Shown: positions 7,630-14,571, counted from the stretch's first letter. The stretch is DNA of 23,726 bases from an uncultured Collinsella sp. (GCA_900544065.1 UQTR01000024.1:1-23726); one strand, 5' to 3'. The notes: generated by a model from the sequence alone, not told the origin. A program made the numbers and translations.

Positions 7630-8349
7630 ATGCCTACGCCCAAAAATGCACCGCTTTACCAGCAGATTTATGACGAAATCAAGGACGCGATCGAGAAAGG
7701 TGTTTATGCACCCAAGGAGCGTATTCCGTCCGAGCTTGAGCTAGCCGAGCAGTACGACGTGAGCCGCATTACGGTGCGCCGCGCCGTCGAGGAGCTGTGC
7801 TCCGATGGCTACCTGGTTAAGCAGCAGGGCCGTGGCACCTTTGTCTCCACGCCGCACATCAACCGCCAGTTCCACGCTTCGACGCTGCAGACGTTTACCG
7901 CGCTGTGTGCCGATAATGACATGAAGGCGGGCGCGCATGTGGTCGATCGCCAGATTGTGCCGGCACGTCAAAACGAGATGGAGTTCTTTGGCCTGCAGAA
8001 GGACGCGCTGCTGCTGCACATCAAGCGCGTGCGTACGGCCGACGGCGAGCCCATTTTTGAGGAGAACATCTTTGTGCCGTTTGACGCCTACCGTGAGCTG
8101 TTGACGGCCGATCTTGAGGACAAGTCGATTTTTGCCGAGGTCGAGCGTGTTGGCGGAACGCCGATTGTCTCGGTTGGTTACCGCACGGTCGAGGCCGTTC
8201 GTGCCAATACCGAGCAGGCGGCCGAGTTGGGCATTGCTCCGCACGATCCACTGCTCAACCTGCGTGCCGGCTTTATCGGCCCCAATGGCGAGCCGGTCCT
8301 GATGGGTAAGCAGTACTACGTGGGATCGCGCTACGTTATGGTGATGTAG
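7630..8349 (+). CDS. GntR-family regulator, HutC/FrlR-like (wHTH plus UTRA)
   Basis: DNA-binding protein of 239 residues. The winged helix-turn-helix spans about 8-75 (PLYQQIYDEIKDAIEKG, IPSELELAEQYDVSRITVRR, QQGRGTFVS). A UTRA effector domain (about 95-235) follows, with the typical IKRVRTADGEPIFEENIFVP strand. UTRA domains sense sugar phosphates or related small molecules; FrlR and NagR/YvoA are relatives. No strong Shine-Dalgarno site precedes the ATG. The likely regulon is the ACGTTATA-bearing promoters in this window, including its own. It is a paralogue of the regulator at 10709. Confidence 0.9.
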   Translation: MPTPKNAPLYQQIYDEIKDAIEKGVYAPKERIPSELELAEQYDVSRITVRRAVEELCSDGYLVKQQGRGTFVSTPHINRQFHASTLQTFTALCADNDMKAGAHVVDRQIVPARQNEMEFFGLQKDALLLHIKRVRTADGEPIFEENIFVPFDAYRELLTADLEDKSIFAEVERVGGTPIVSVGYRTVEAVRANTEQAAELGIAPHDPLLNLRAGFIGPNGEPVLMGKQYYVGSRYVMVM

Positions 8350-8396
8350 CTTTGGGGTTCCGCCGTTCTACCGAACGGCGGACCGGCCGACGCTGC

Positions 8397-8495
8397 AAGC
8401 CCGCCAGGGCGGCAATCTGCCTTTCAACTTCGGCGGCATGACCAGAAGGTCAATGCCGCCTCGCTTCAAGGCACCTTGCTCGCTCTGGCGGGCTT
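8397..8495. repeat. 99-bp nested palindrome, first part of a composite repeat
   Basis: AAGCCCGCCAG (8397-8407) and CTGGCGGGCTT (8485-8495) are perfect outer arms. GGCGGCATGACC (8432-8443) pairs with GGTC (8448-8451) and ATGCCGCC (8453-8460) inside them. The right half is repeated at 49-93. Just upstream, CCGCCGTTC/GAACGGCGG (8361-8379) forms a further hairpin after the gntR gene without a T-tail. Confidence 0.8.
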
Positions 8496-8528
8496 TCGCT
8501 GTCGTTGCCAGAACATTGACGTTGCCGG

Positions 8529-8575
8529 GCCGGCACTTGGGGACGTTCCTTTTGTGCCGGCACCTGGGGACACTC
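8529..8575. repeat. GCCGGCAC palindrome with tandem copy
   Basis: GCCGGCAC (8529-8536) pairs with GTGCCGGC (8554-8561). Two direct copies of GCCGGCAC-TGGGGAC-TTCC-like sequence also overlap here (from 8529 and from 8556). It is the middle piece of the composite repeat. Confidence 0.65.
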
Positions 8576-8577
8576 CT

Positions 8578-8634
8578 TAGTCGTTGGGGACGTTCTTAAA
8601 CGACTAGTCATTCAAGAACGTCTCCAATGATTAC
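8578..8634. repeat. TTGGGGACGTTCTT inverted repeat
   Basis: TTGGGGACGTTCTT (8584-8597) faces AAGAACGTCTCCAA (8614-8627). TAGTCGTT (8578-8585) also pairs with AACGACTA (8599-8606), so two alternative stems exist. Related copies lie at 151-210 and 21461-21490. It is the last part of the composite repeat that fills the 374-base gap before recQ. Confidence 0.8.
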
Positions 8635-8686
8635 CCGCAGAATGAGCGTGGCTGACAGCCGGGCGACGCCGGTCCGCGTGGCGGCG

Positions 8687-8692
8687 TATAAT
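8687..8692 (+). promoter_or_regulatory. Candidate -10 of recQ
   Basis: TATAAT lies 32 bases before the recQ ATG. No good -35 is visible at the usual distance in this GC-rich stretch. Confidence 0.4.
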
Positions 8693-8723
8693 CGGCGGCA
8701 GATGACTTAGACGTTAGGAAACC

Positions 8724-10706
8724 ATGACCGATAGCATGCAGCAGATGGCGCTCGACACGCTCGGCGCCTATTTTGGCTACACCTCGTTTCGCCCGGGGCA
8801 GGACCGCATGGTGGATGCGATTCTTGCTGGCCGCGATGCGCTCGGCGTTATGCCCACAGGCGCCGGCAAGTCTATCTGCTACCAGGTGCCCGCGCTCATG
8901 CTGCCCGGCATCACCTTTGTGGTGAGCCCGTTGCTGTCGCTTATGGAGGACCAGACCCGTGCGTTGCTCGCGGCGGGTGCGCGGCCCAGCTATCTCAACT
9001 CCAGCCTTACGCCGGCTCAGCAAAATACCGTGCTCAAGCGGGCGCGCGAGGGCCGCTATCAGCTTATGTATGTGGCACCCGAGCGTCTGCTCGAGCCGCG
9101 CTTTTTAGCCTTTGCGCAGGAAGCCGCGGCGGACGGTGGCATTGGCGTTCCGCTCGTGGCCATTGACGAGGCTCACTGCGTGAGCCAGTGGGGCCAGGAT
9201 TTCCGTCCCGCTTACTTGCAGATTCGCGAGTTCATTGATTCCCTGCCGCAGCGCCCCATCGTGGCGGCGTTTACCGCCACGGCGACCGAGCGCGTGCGCG
9301 CGGACATTCAGCAGATGCTCGGCCTGCAAAATCCCGCGACGGTAGTGACGGGCTTCGATCGCAAGAACCTCTACTTTGGTTGCGAGGAGATGGGCGATAA
9401 GGCCAAGACCGCCTGGGTGCGCGACTACGTGATCGCTCATTCGAGCGAGAGCGGCATCGTGTATTGCTCGACCCGCAAGACGGTCGACGCGCTGGCGGGC
9501 GAGCTTGCCGAGGCGCTGGGACCCAGCGGCATTCGCGTGGGCCGTTACCATGCCGGCATGGGCAACGACGCCCGCTGCCAGAGCCAGCGTGCCTTTATCG
9601 ACGACGACATTCAGGTGATGGTTGCCACCAACGCCTTTGGCATGGGCATCGACAAGCCCAACGTGCGCTACGTGATCCACAACAACGTGCCCGAGAGCAT
9701 CGAGGCATACTACCAAGAGGCGGGCCGCGCTGGCCGCGATGGCGATCCGGCCAGCTGTCACTTGCTGTGGAACGGTAACGATTTTCGTATGCGCCGCTTT
9801 TTGATCGACCGCGGCGATGCGGTCGACGAGGCGCTCGACGACGAGCAGCGTGCGTGGGCGCTCCAGAACCGTTATCGACTGCTCAGCCAGATGGAGGGCT
9901 ACTGCAATACCACCGGCTGCCTGCGCGAATACATGCTGCGCTACTTTGGCGACGAAGCCGCGGCCGAGCATGCTGCTGCGGCTGGTGCGGGCGCCACCGC
10001 CACGGACGACGCCGAGGGCTGCGGCAACTGCAGCAACTGCCTGATGCAGTTCGAGGTCGAGGACGTCACCGATATGGCCCGCGCCACCGTGCGCTATGTG
10101 GCCACGCGTCCCATGCGCTTTGGCAAGTCGCTCATCGCCGATGTGCTTCACGGCGGCAACACCGAGCGCATTCGCCAGATGCATTTGGACGAGGACTGCG
10201 GCTACGGTGAGCTGTCGGGCGAATCGGTCGGGCGCATCAAGGACATCATCGGCCAGCTGTGCGGCCGCGGCTACCTGGCCACCTCGCAGGGGCAATACCC
10301 GGTCGTGGGGCTGGGCCCGCGTGCCACCGAGGTCGAGGATGAGGCGTTTGCCTTTACCGTTAAGCGTCGCGCGTCCAAGCGCAAGGCCTCGGCCCGCGCC
10401 CGCCATGCGGTGGATCTGCTGCGCGAGGAGGCCGAGCTGGATCAACGCCCGCGCGTGGGCGATGATGCCGAGCTGTTCGAGCGCCTGCGTGCCCTCCGCA
10501 AGGAGATCTCTGCGGAGCTGGAGATGGCGCCGTATATGGTCTTTTCCGACAAGGCCCTGCGCGGCCTGTGCCGCCTACGCCCGCAGACGCGCGACGAGCT
10601 GATCCAGGTCAACGGCATTGGCGAGAAAAAAGCCGACGCCTTTGGCGAGCAGTTTATGGCGGCAATTGAAGAGTTTGAGTCCGAGCATGCGCGGGATGGA
10701 GCGTAA
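8724..10706 (+). CDS. recQ: ATP-dependent DNA helicase RecQ
   Basis: A 660-residue 3'-5' superfamily 2 helicase used in recombination and fork repair. Visible parts are the FRPGQ motif (22-26), Walker A TGAGKS (45-50), DEAH box (148-151) followed by CVSQWGQDFRPAY, and motif VI QEAGRAGRDGDP. A zinc-binding cysteine cluster ends in CGNCSNC, and an RQC winged helix comes next. An HRDC domain occupies roughly 575-655 (ALRGLCRLRPQTRDELIQVNGIGEKKA). An Ala-rich insert sits inside the zinc region. The length matches full-length RecQ. The ATG follows TAGGA. Only 2 bases separate its stop from the next gntR gene, so the two are probably co-transcribed. Confidence 0.95.
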   Translation: MTDSMQQMALDTLGAYFGYTSFRPGQDRMVDAILAGRDALGVMPTGAGKSICYQVPALMLPGITFVVSPLLSLMEDQTRALLAAGARPSYLNSSLTPAQQNTVLKRAREGRYQLMYVAPERLLEPRFLAFAQEAAADGGIGVPLVAIDEAHCVSQWGQDFRPAYLQIREFIDSLPQRPIVAAFTATATERVRADIQQMLGLQNPATVVTGFDRKNLYFGCEEMGDKAKTAWVRDYVIAHSSESGIVYCSTRKTVDALAGELAEALGPSGIRVGRYHAGMGNDARCQSQRAFIDDDIQVMVATNAFGMGIDKPNVRYVIHNNVPESIEAYYQEAGRAGRDGDPASCHLLWNGNDFRMRRFLIDRGDAVDEALDDEQRAWALQNRYRLLSQMEGYCNTTGCLREYMLRYFGDEAAAEHAAAAGAGATATDDAEGCGNCSNCLMQFEVEDVTDMARATVRYVATRPMRFGKSLIADVLHGGNTERIRQMHLDEDCGYGELSGESVGRIKDIIGQLCGRGYLATSQGQYPVVGLGPRATEVEDEAFAFTVKRRASKRKASARARHAVDLLREEAELDQRPRVGDDAELFERLRALRKEISAELEMAPYMVFSDKALRGLCRLRPQTRDELIQVNGIGEKKADAFGEQFMAAIEEFESEHARDGA

Positions 10707-10708
10707 CG

Positions 10709-11464
10709 ATGGCTTTCGATAGCAAGACCGACCGTACTGACGTGTCCGCCGTGCCGCTGTACCAGCAGGTCATGGACGACCTAAAGGGCGAGATCGCGCG
10801 CGGCGTGTACGCTGCCGGCTCGCGCATTCCTTCCGAGATGGAGCTCGCGAAGTCCTACGGCGTGGGGCGCGTCACCGTGCGTCGCGCCATCGAGGAGCTG
10901 TCGCGTGCGGGGTATCTCAACCGCCAGCAGGGGAGGGGCACCTTTGTGTGCGCTCCCAAGCTCAAGCGCAAGATTCGCCAGAAGGGTGACGTCCAGAGCT
11001 TTACTGAGGGTTGTGCTGCCAACGACATGGTGCCGGGTGCGCGTCTGGTGTCGCGCACGGTGGTCGCAGCGACGCACGAGGATGCGGCGTTCTTTGGCGT
11101 GGAGCCCGGCTGCGAGCTTATCGTGGTCGAACGCGTGCGCACAGCCGACGGCATCCCTGTTATGCTTGAGAACAACGCCTTTGTGCTCGCCGACCATCCC
11201 TATCTGCAGACGCTTGCCGACAAGAACCTCACGGACAATTCCATCTTTGTGCTCGTTGCCGAGCATTCGGGTCGCGCGCCGCTCAAGTCCGACCCCTGCA
11301 CCGTGGAGATTGCGCTTGCCGATGCCCAAACGGCCCCGCTGCTGGAGGTGCCGGTCGGTGAGCCGCTCTTCTATATGGAGGCCTACTTTACCGACGCCGG
11401 TGGGCACCCTCTGTTGCTCGGTCGCCAAAAGATTGTGGGCTCGCGCTACGTCTTCGACATCTAA
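10709..11464 (+). CDS. GntR-family regulator, HutC/FrlR-like, second paralogue
   Basis: Protein of 251 residues. The wHTH (about 16-85) contains PLYQQVMDDLKGEIARGVY, IPSEMELAKSYGVGRVTVRR and RQQGRGTFV. A UTRA domain follows, with VVERVRTADGIPVMLENNAF. It is clearly paralogous to the regulator at 7630. The ATG is 2 bases after recQ, with GGAG inside the end of recQ as ribosome binding site. It sits 144 bases before the second SIS gene, and paired 17-bp repeats in between are its likely targets. The effector is unknown; a sugar phosphate from the deglycase pathway is the natural guess. Confidence 0.9.
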   Translation: MAFDSKTDRTDVSAVPLYQQVMDDLKGEIARGVYAAGSRIPSEMELAKSYGVGRVTVRRAIEELSRAGYLNRQQGRGTFVCAPKLKRKIRQKGDVQSFTEGCAANDMVPGARLVSRTVVAATHEDAAFFGVEPGCELIVVERVRTADGIPVMLENNAFVLADHPYLQTLADKNLTDNSIFVLVAEHSGRAPLKSDPCTVEIALADAQTAPLLEVPVGEPLFYMEAYFTDAGGHPLLLGRQKIVGSRYVFDI

Positions 11465-11473
11465 CGTCCACAG

Positions 11474-11552
11474 ATAGAACAACATAGAACAAATTTGCCG
11501 AGATGACTTCACGGGCGTTGTTACGCGTGTTATAAATAGGACAACATAGAAC
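11474..11552 (+). promoter_or_regulatory. Promoter with two direct-repeat operators before the second SIS gene
   Basis: ATAGAACAACATAGAAC (11474-11490) recurs as ATAGGACAACATAGAAC (11536-11552), 16 of 17 bases identical and 62 bp apart, about six helical turns. A promoter lies between them: TTCACG (11508-11513), a 17-bp spacer and TATAAA (11531-11536). The downstream copy overlaps the start point. The layout suits a repressor that binds both copies, probably the adjacent GntR protein, perhaps with looping. Confidence 0.6.
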
Positions 11553-11608
11553 GACAGCAGGCACGAGCTGCCGTCGCTCAAAGCCACCCCACAAGGAGGA
11601 ACATCAGG

Positions 11609-12577
11609 ATGAACGCACATGATCTGGTTCAGGAAGTCATCGAGCGCAAGGGCAAGATCGAGAACGTCTTTTGGATCGCCTGCGGCGGTTCGATGATCGA
11701 CCTGATGCCGGCTAACGAACTGCTCAAGCGCGAGGCCACCACGTTTACCTCGACAGTCTACACGGCACGCGAGTTTTGCCTGATGGCTCCCAAGAGTCTT
11801 GGCGAGAAGTCGCTCGTCATCGCCTGCAGCCACAGCGGCAACACGCAGGAGGTCGTCGACGGCTGCGAGATGGCGCTGGCCGCCGGTGCCGAGGTCGTCG
11901 CCATGACCGACTGCGAGGGCTCCAAGATCGACAACGGCAAGTGGACCACCTGGGTCTACCCCTGGGGCGAGGGCGTGCCGCAGGCCGAGGTGCCGCAGGG
12001 CATCGGCGCTCTGATCGCTGCCGAGCTGCTCGACCAGCAGGAGGGTTACGAGGCGCTTGCCGACATGTACGAGGGCCTCAAGAAGATGGATGCGCTGCTG
12101 CCCGCCGCCCGCGAGAAGGTCAACGCCGAGCTGGGCGCCCGCTTTGCCGAGCTCTGCCAGCAGCACAAGTTCTTCTATATCCTGGGCTCTGGCCCCAACT
12201 TTAGCCAGACCTACGCCATGGCCATCTGCTCGCTCATGGAGATGCAGTGGCAGCACTGCTGCTACATCCACTCCGGCGAGTACTTCCACGGCCCGTTCGA
12301 GGCCACCGAGCCCGGCGTGTTCTACTTTGTGCAGCTCGGATCGGGCGAGTGTCGCCCCATGGAGGAGCGCGCACTTGCATTCCTCAACACGCACACCGAT
12401 GCGATTATGGTGCTCGACGCACTTGAGTACGGCGTGGGCGAGGTGCCCGCCAGCGTGCGTTCGTACCTGGAGCCGATCTTCTTCTACAACATGAGCTGCG
12501 AGCTGCGCGCCGCGCGCGGCAAGGTGTTTGACCACAGCCCCGAGGTTCGTCGCTACATGGGCATCGAGCAGTACTAA
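11609..12577 (+). CDS. SIS-domain sugar-phosphate deglycase, FrlB-like, second paralogue
   Basis: Protein of 322 residues with two SIS folds. CGGSMIDL (25-32) and CSHSGNTQEV (73-82) are the phosphosugar loops. SGEYFHGPFE (222-231) is the deglycase-type motif. The C-terminus HSPEVRRYMGIEQY closely follows the end of E. coli FrlB as I recall it. It is therefore closer to FrlB than the paralogue at 4391 is. The ATG has AAGGAGG about 10 bases upstream. No transporter lies beside it, so it may share the PTS at 1590 or take a different substrate. It is controlled by its own promoter and probably by the GntR protein at 10709. Confidence 0.82.
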   Translation: MNAHDLVQEVIERKGKIENVFWIACGGSMIDLMPANELLKREATTFTSTVYTAREFCLMAPKSLGEKSLVIACSHSGNTQEVVDGCEMALAAGAEVVAMTDCEGSKIDNGKWTTWVYPWGEGVPQAEVPQGIGALIAAELLDQQEGYEALADMYEGLKKMDALLPAAREKVNAELGARFAELCQQHKFFYILGSGPNFSQTYAMAICSLMEMQWQHCCYIHSGEYFHGPFEATEPGVFYFVQLGSGECRPMEERALAFLNTHTDAIMVLDALEYGVGEVPASVRSYLEPIFFYNMSCELRAARGKVFDHSPEVRRYMGIEQY

Positions 12578-12600
12578 TATTCCGGGAATAACCTCTCACG

Positions 12601-12632
12601 ACGGGGTCTGCGCTGCGCGCGGGCCCCGTTTT
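12601..12632 (+). terminator. Intrinsic terminator of the second SIS gene
   Basis: ACGGGGTC (12601-12608) pairs with GGCCCCGT (12622-12629), with one wobble pair, followed by TTT. The loop is GC-rich (GCGCTGCGCGC). Confidence 0.65.
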
Positions 12633-12662
12633 GCGTTGCGGCGGCCGGATCCGTGTCTGCGC

Positions 12663-12856
12663 GAAAAACGAAGGTGAATACTTTTCCGCGAAGTGAACGA
12701 CCTATTTTGGACCCCCGAAGCATCCACACTTTTTGGCGCCAAAACCGCAGGAAAAACTCGACGAAACTGCAGGAAATTCCGCCCCAAAAGTGTCGATACT
12801 TCGGGGGTCCGATTTTGCTCGTTCACTTCTCGGGAAAACCATTCACCTTCGATTTT
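12663..12856. repeat. 194-bp large imperfect palindrome
   Basis: Two arms of about 75 bp face each other. Matching blocks are CGAAGGTGAAT (12669-12679) with ATTCACCTTCG (12841-12851), GAAGTGAACGA (12690-12700) with TCGTTCACTTC-like sequence (12819-12829), and GGACCCCCGAAG (12709-12720) with CTTCGGGGGTCC (12799-12810). ACACTTTTTGG (12726-12736) also faces CCCAAAAGTGT (12783-12793). The roughly 45-bp centre is A-rich. Open frames in it on both strands are a by-product of the palindrome. It lies in the 369-base gap between two converging units. Confidence 0.85.
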
Positions 12857-12885
12857 CAACAGTCCACCAGACGGCCTCACGGCAT

Positions 12886-12923
12886 AAAAAAGGGATAAGG
12901 CCACGCGGCCTTACCCCTTTTTT
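12886..12923 (-). terminator. Bidirectional terminator, mainly for the VOC/EIIB unit
   Basis: AAAAAGGGATAAGGCC (12887-12902) and GGCCTTACCCCTTTTTT form a long stem around ACGC. Each side gives a T-run on its own strand. It lies 23 bases past the end of the minus-strand VOC gene. Confidence 0.85.
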
Positions 12924-12946
12924 CGTTAGCTATGGCAGCCTGTGCG

Positions 12947-13321
12947 CTACTCGCGGCACAGGTGCACGGCGAAGCCGGCGAACTCGCGCTTAAAGTACAC
13001 GAGCTTGGTGCCACCGTCGGGCAGCAGCGCGCGCGACTCCTCGTTGACCTCGAGGCCGCGCTCGGCAAACCACTTCTCGGCAGCATCGATATCGTTGACG
13101 GCAAAGCCGATGTGACCCTTGGTGCCGCGACCGTTCTGCTTCATGACCTCGACCAGCGAATCGTTGAAGTACGAAACCGGGGTCTCGATAACGGGCAGGC
13201 CCATCATCGTCGAGAACAGCTCCGCGATCTCTAGGGCGTCGGACGGATCGGTGGCGTTGATGCCCACATGGGCGACGCGCATGCCAAAGAGCTCAACCGG
13301 GTTGGCGTTCTGCTCACTCAT
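12947..13321 (-). CDS. VOC-superfamily (glyoxalase/dioxygenase fold) protein
   Basis: Protein of 124 residues with one vicinal-oxygen-chelate domain of two beta-alpha-beta-beta-beta modules. The first opens with MRVAHVGINATDPSDALEIA and the second with KGHIGFAVNDIDAAEKWFAE. Candidate metal ligands are His18, Glu58 and His70, plus a C-terminal His120. The reaction is unknown; lyases, epimerases and antibiotic-binding proteins share this fold. The frame stays open upstream into the EIIB gene, but EIIB is read in another frame there, so the ATG at 13321 is the real start. The gap to EIIB is 11 bases, so they form one operon. Confidence 0.82.
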   Translation of the reverse strand: MSEQNANPVELFGMRVAHVGINATDPSDALEIAELFSTMMGLPVIETPVSYFNDSLVEVMKQNGRGTKGHIGFAVNDIDAAEKWFAERGLEVNEESRALLPDGGTKLVYFKREFAGFAVHLCRE

Positions 13322-13332
13322 AGAGGCGACGC

Positions 13333-13620
13333 CTACTGAGCCATGACGTCGAGGACGGCCTTCTCGGCAGCGACGCGGTTCATGCCGGTCATGAAGGGCA
13401 CGCCGCTCACGTACGGGCAGGTAAGGCCCTCGGGGGCAACGGTGGTGGCGATCAGCAGGTCGGCGCCCTCGTCGCAAACGTCCTTGGCCTCGGAGATGGC
13501 GCACTGCACGATCTCGTACTTGTCGGCGTAACCGTTGGCGTCGAGCATGGTGGCGACCTTCTGGGCAACGAGCGTGGAAGTAGCAGCGCCAGCGCCGCAA
13601 GCCAAAACGATCTTCTTCAT
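13333..13620 (-). CDS. PTS EIIB subunit, galactitol (GatB) type, without partners
   Basis: Cytoplasmic protein of 95 residues. It begins MKKIVLACGAGAATSTLVA, with phospho-acceptor Cys8 in the P-loop that marks galactitol/lactose-type EIIB. The remainder (SGVPFMTGMNRVAAEKAVL) follows the GatB pattern. GGGAGA lies 8 bases before the ATG. No EIIA or EIIC of this class is in the window. The only linked gene encodes the VOC protein. It may serve a permease encoded elsewhere or act as a phosphorylation-dependent regulator. Confidence 0.85.
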   Translation of the reverse strand: MKKIVLACGAGAATSTLVAQKVATMLDANGYADKYEIVQCAISEAKDVCDEGADLLIATTVAPEGLTCPYVSGVPFMTGMNRVAAEKAVLDVMAQ

Positions 13621-13722
13621 AGGTAATGTCTCCCTTCATGGTTTACTTTAGGTAAGTGTACCGCAGCGAGCGATGGCACTCGGCCTCGATGCGCTTTTAT
13701 GCCAGTTTGCTTGCGCGCTGCG

Positions 13723-13728
13723 TATAAT
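13723..13728 (+). promoter_or_regulatory. Candidate -10 of the membrane-anchored helical protein gene
   Basis: TATAAT lies 55 bases before the ATG in the divergent gap 13621-13783. The -35 is not convincing. On the opposite strand TACACT (13655-13660) could serve the EIIB/VOC unit, but this is weak. Confidence 0.4.
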
Positions 13729-13783
13729 ACATCTAGTACGTGTTGTCATACCGCTCGCTTTGTGAGCGACTAAGGACCCTAAT

Positions 13784-14407
13784 ATGCCCGATTCCCGCAC
13801 ACTCTGGACCACCGTCGTTATCATCTGTATCGCCGTGTCGGTGTTCTTTAGCGTCAAAAAACGCACCACGTTTAAGCGCCTGCAACAGCTTATGGCTGCC
13901 AAGCAGTGGGACGAGTTCGATCGCCTGCTCGACGCCAAACTCACCAGCATGCTGTACCCGCGCTATAACCGCGACTACCTGCGCCTGAACTCCTATCTGC
14001 TGCGCGAGGACCACAAGCGCGCCGACGAGATGTTCGATTTGCTGCTGGGGCTCAATCTGCCCAAAATGCAGCGCGTCGACCTGGTGATCAAAGCCTTTAA
14101 CTACTACGTTGGCCAGGAGGACCGCAAAAAGTCCAAGGAGCTCCTGCACGAGATCAAGGGCTTTGAGGGCGGCCAGGCCGAGGCAGTCGCGCACGAATGC
14201 CAACTGATGTACGACACGATGATCCTCAAGCGCCACAACGACATTCCCGAGCTGGAGCGCATGCTCGAGGAGGCCGGCGACGATAAGGTCAAGAGCTGCC
14301 GCCTGGAATACCTGCTGGCCCTGCAGTACAAGAACAAAGGCGACGAGGCCAAGTTCCAAGAGTTCCTGGAAAAGTCGGGCCAGCACTCGATGGCCGTCAA
14401 CGCGTAA
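13784..14407 (+). CDS. Membrane-anchored TPR-like helical protein, function unknown
   Basis: Protein of 207 residues that I do not recognise. One N-terminal hydrophobic helix (about 8-23, LWTTVVIICIAVSVFF) is followed by basic residues, so the body should face the cytoplasm. Residues 30-200 are paired amphipathic helices resembling TPR repeats, for example DEFDRLLDAKLTSML, RADEMFDLLLGLNLP, KSKELLHEIKGF and LALQYKNKGDEAKFQEFL. Such proteins are usually scaffolds. AAGGA lies nine bases before the ATG. The tRNA-Leu gene follows 31 bases after the stop on the same strand. Confidence 0.7.
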   Translation: MPDSRTLWTTVVIICIAVSVFFSVKKRTTFKRLQQLMAAKQWDEFDRLLDAKLTSMLYPRYNRDYLRLNSYLLREDHKRADEMFDLLLGLNLPKMQRVDLVIKAFNYYVGQEDRKKSKELLHEIKGFEGGQAEAVAHECQLMYDTMILKRHNDIPELERMLEEAGDDKVKSCRLEYLLALQYKNKGDEAKFQEFLEKSGQHSMAVNA

Positions 14408-14418
14408 CGGACGGCTTG

Positions 14419-14427
14419 TGCTAGACT
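14419..14427 (+). promoter_or_regulatory. Extended -10 promoter of tRNA-Leu
   Basis: TGCTAGACT fits an extended -10 element and ends 11 bases before the tRNA 5' end. Confidence 0.45.
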
Positions 14428-14438
14428 TCTAGTCTTAC

Positions 14439-14523
14439 GGGGGCGTGGCGGAATTGGCATACGCAGGGGACTTAAAATCCCTCGCCGCAAGGATTGTGGG
14501 TTCGAGTCCCACCGCCCCTACCA
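14439..14523 (+). tRNA. tRNA-Leu (anticodon UAA), CCA encoded
   Basis: An 85-base cloverleaf. The acceptor GGGGGCG (14439-14445) pairs with CGCCCCT (14513-14519) through G1-U72, as in E. coli tRNA-Leu(UAA). The discriminator is A, and CCA (14521-14523) is encoded. The anticodon loop is CTTAAAA with TAA at 14473-14475. A long class II variable arm follows (about 14483-14497). The T-loop is GTTCGAGTC. It reads UUA codons, which are rare in such a GC-rich genome. Confidence 0.95.
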
Positions 14524-14533
14524 TATGACGCTT

Positions 14534-14571
14534 ACGAGCTCGTATTCCTTTGGGATGCGGGCTCGTTTCTT
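14534..14571 (+). terminator. Terminator of tRNA-Leu
   Basis: ACGAGCTCG (14534-14542) pairs with CGGGCTCGT (14558-14566), with extra pairing TTCC/GGA inside, and runs into TTTCTTC. A second version lies at 14731-14768. Confidence 0.75.

Noticed and set aside
8529..8638. CRISPR array
   Set aside because: The repeats are palindromes of unequal type and spacing, with no regular spacers and no cas genes.
9105..10445. 446-codon minus-strand open frame inside recQ
   Set aside because: It lies fully antisense to conserved helicase and RQC domains.
10781..12535. 584-codon minus-strand open frame over gntR and the SIS gene
   Set aside because: It is antisense to two clear genes and runs across their promoter; its composition (His/Leu/Gly/Val-rich) is typical of a shadow frame.
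12653..12898. Small open frames on both strands of the 12.7-kb palindrome
   Set aside because: They are produced by the inverted repeat, mirror each other and lack ribosome sites.
12947..13639. 230-codon minus-strand frame joining the VOC protein to upstream sequence
   Set aside because: The upstream half is the EIIB gene in the wrong frame. EIIB itself is intact in another frame with a good ribosome site, so these are two genes.
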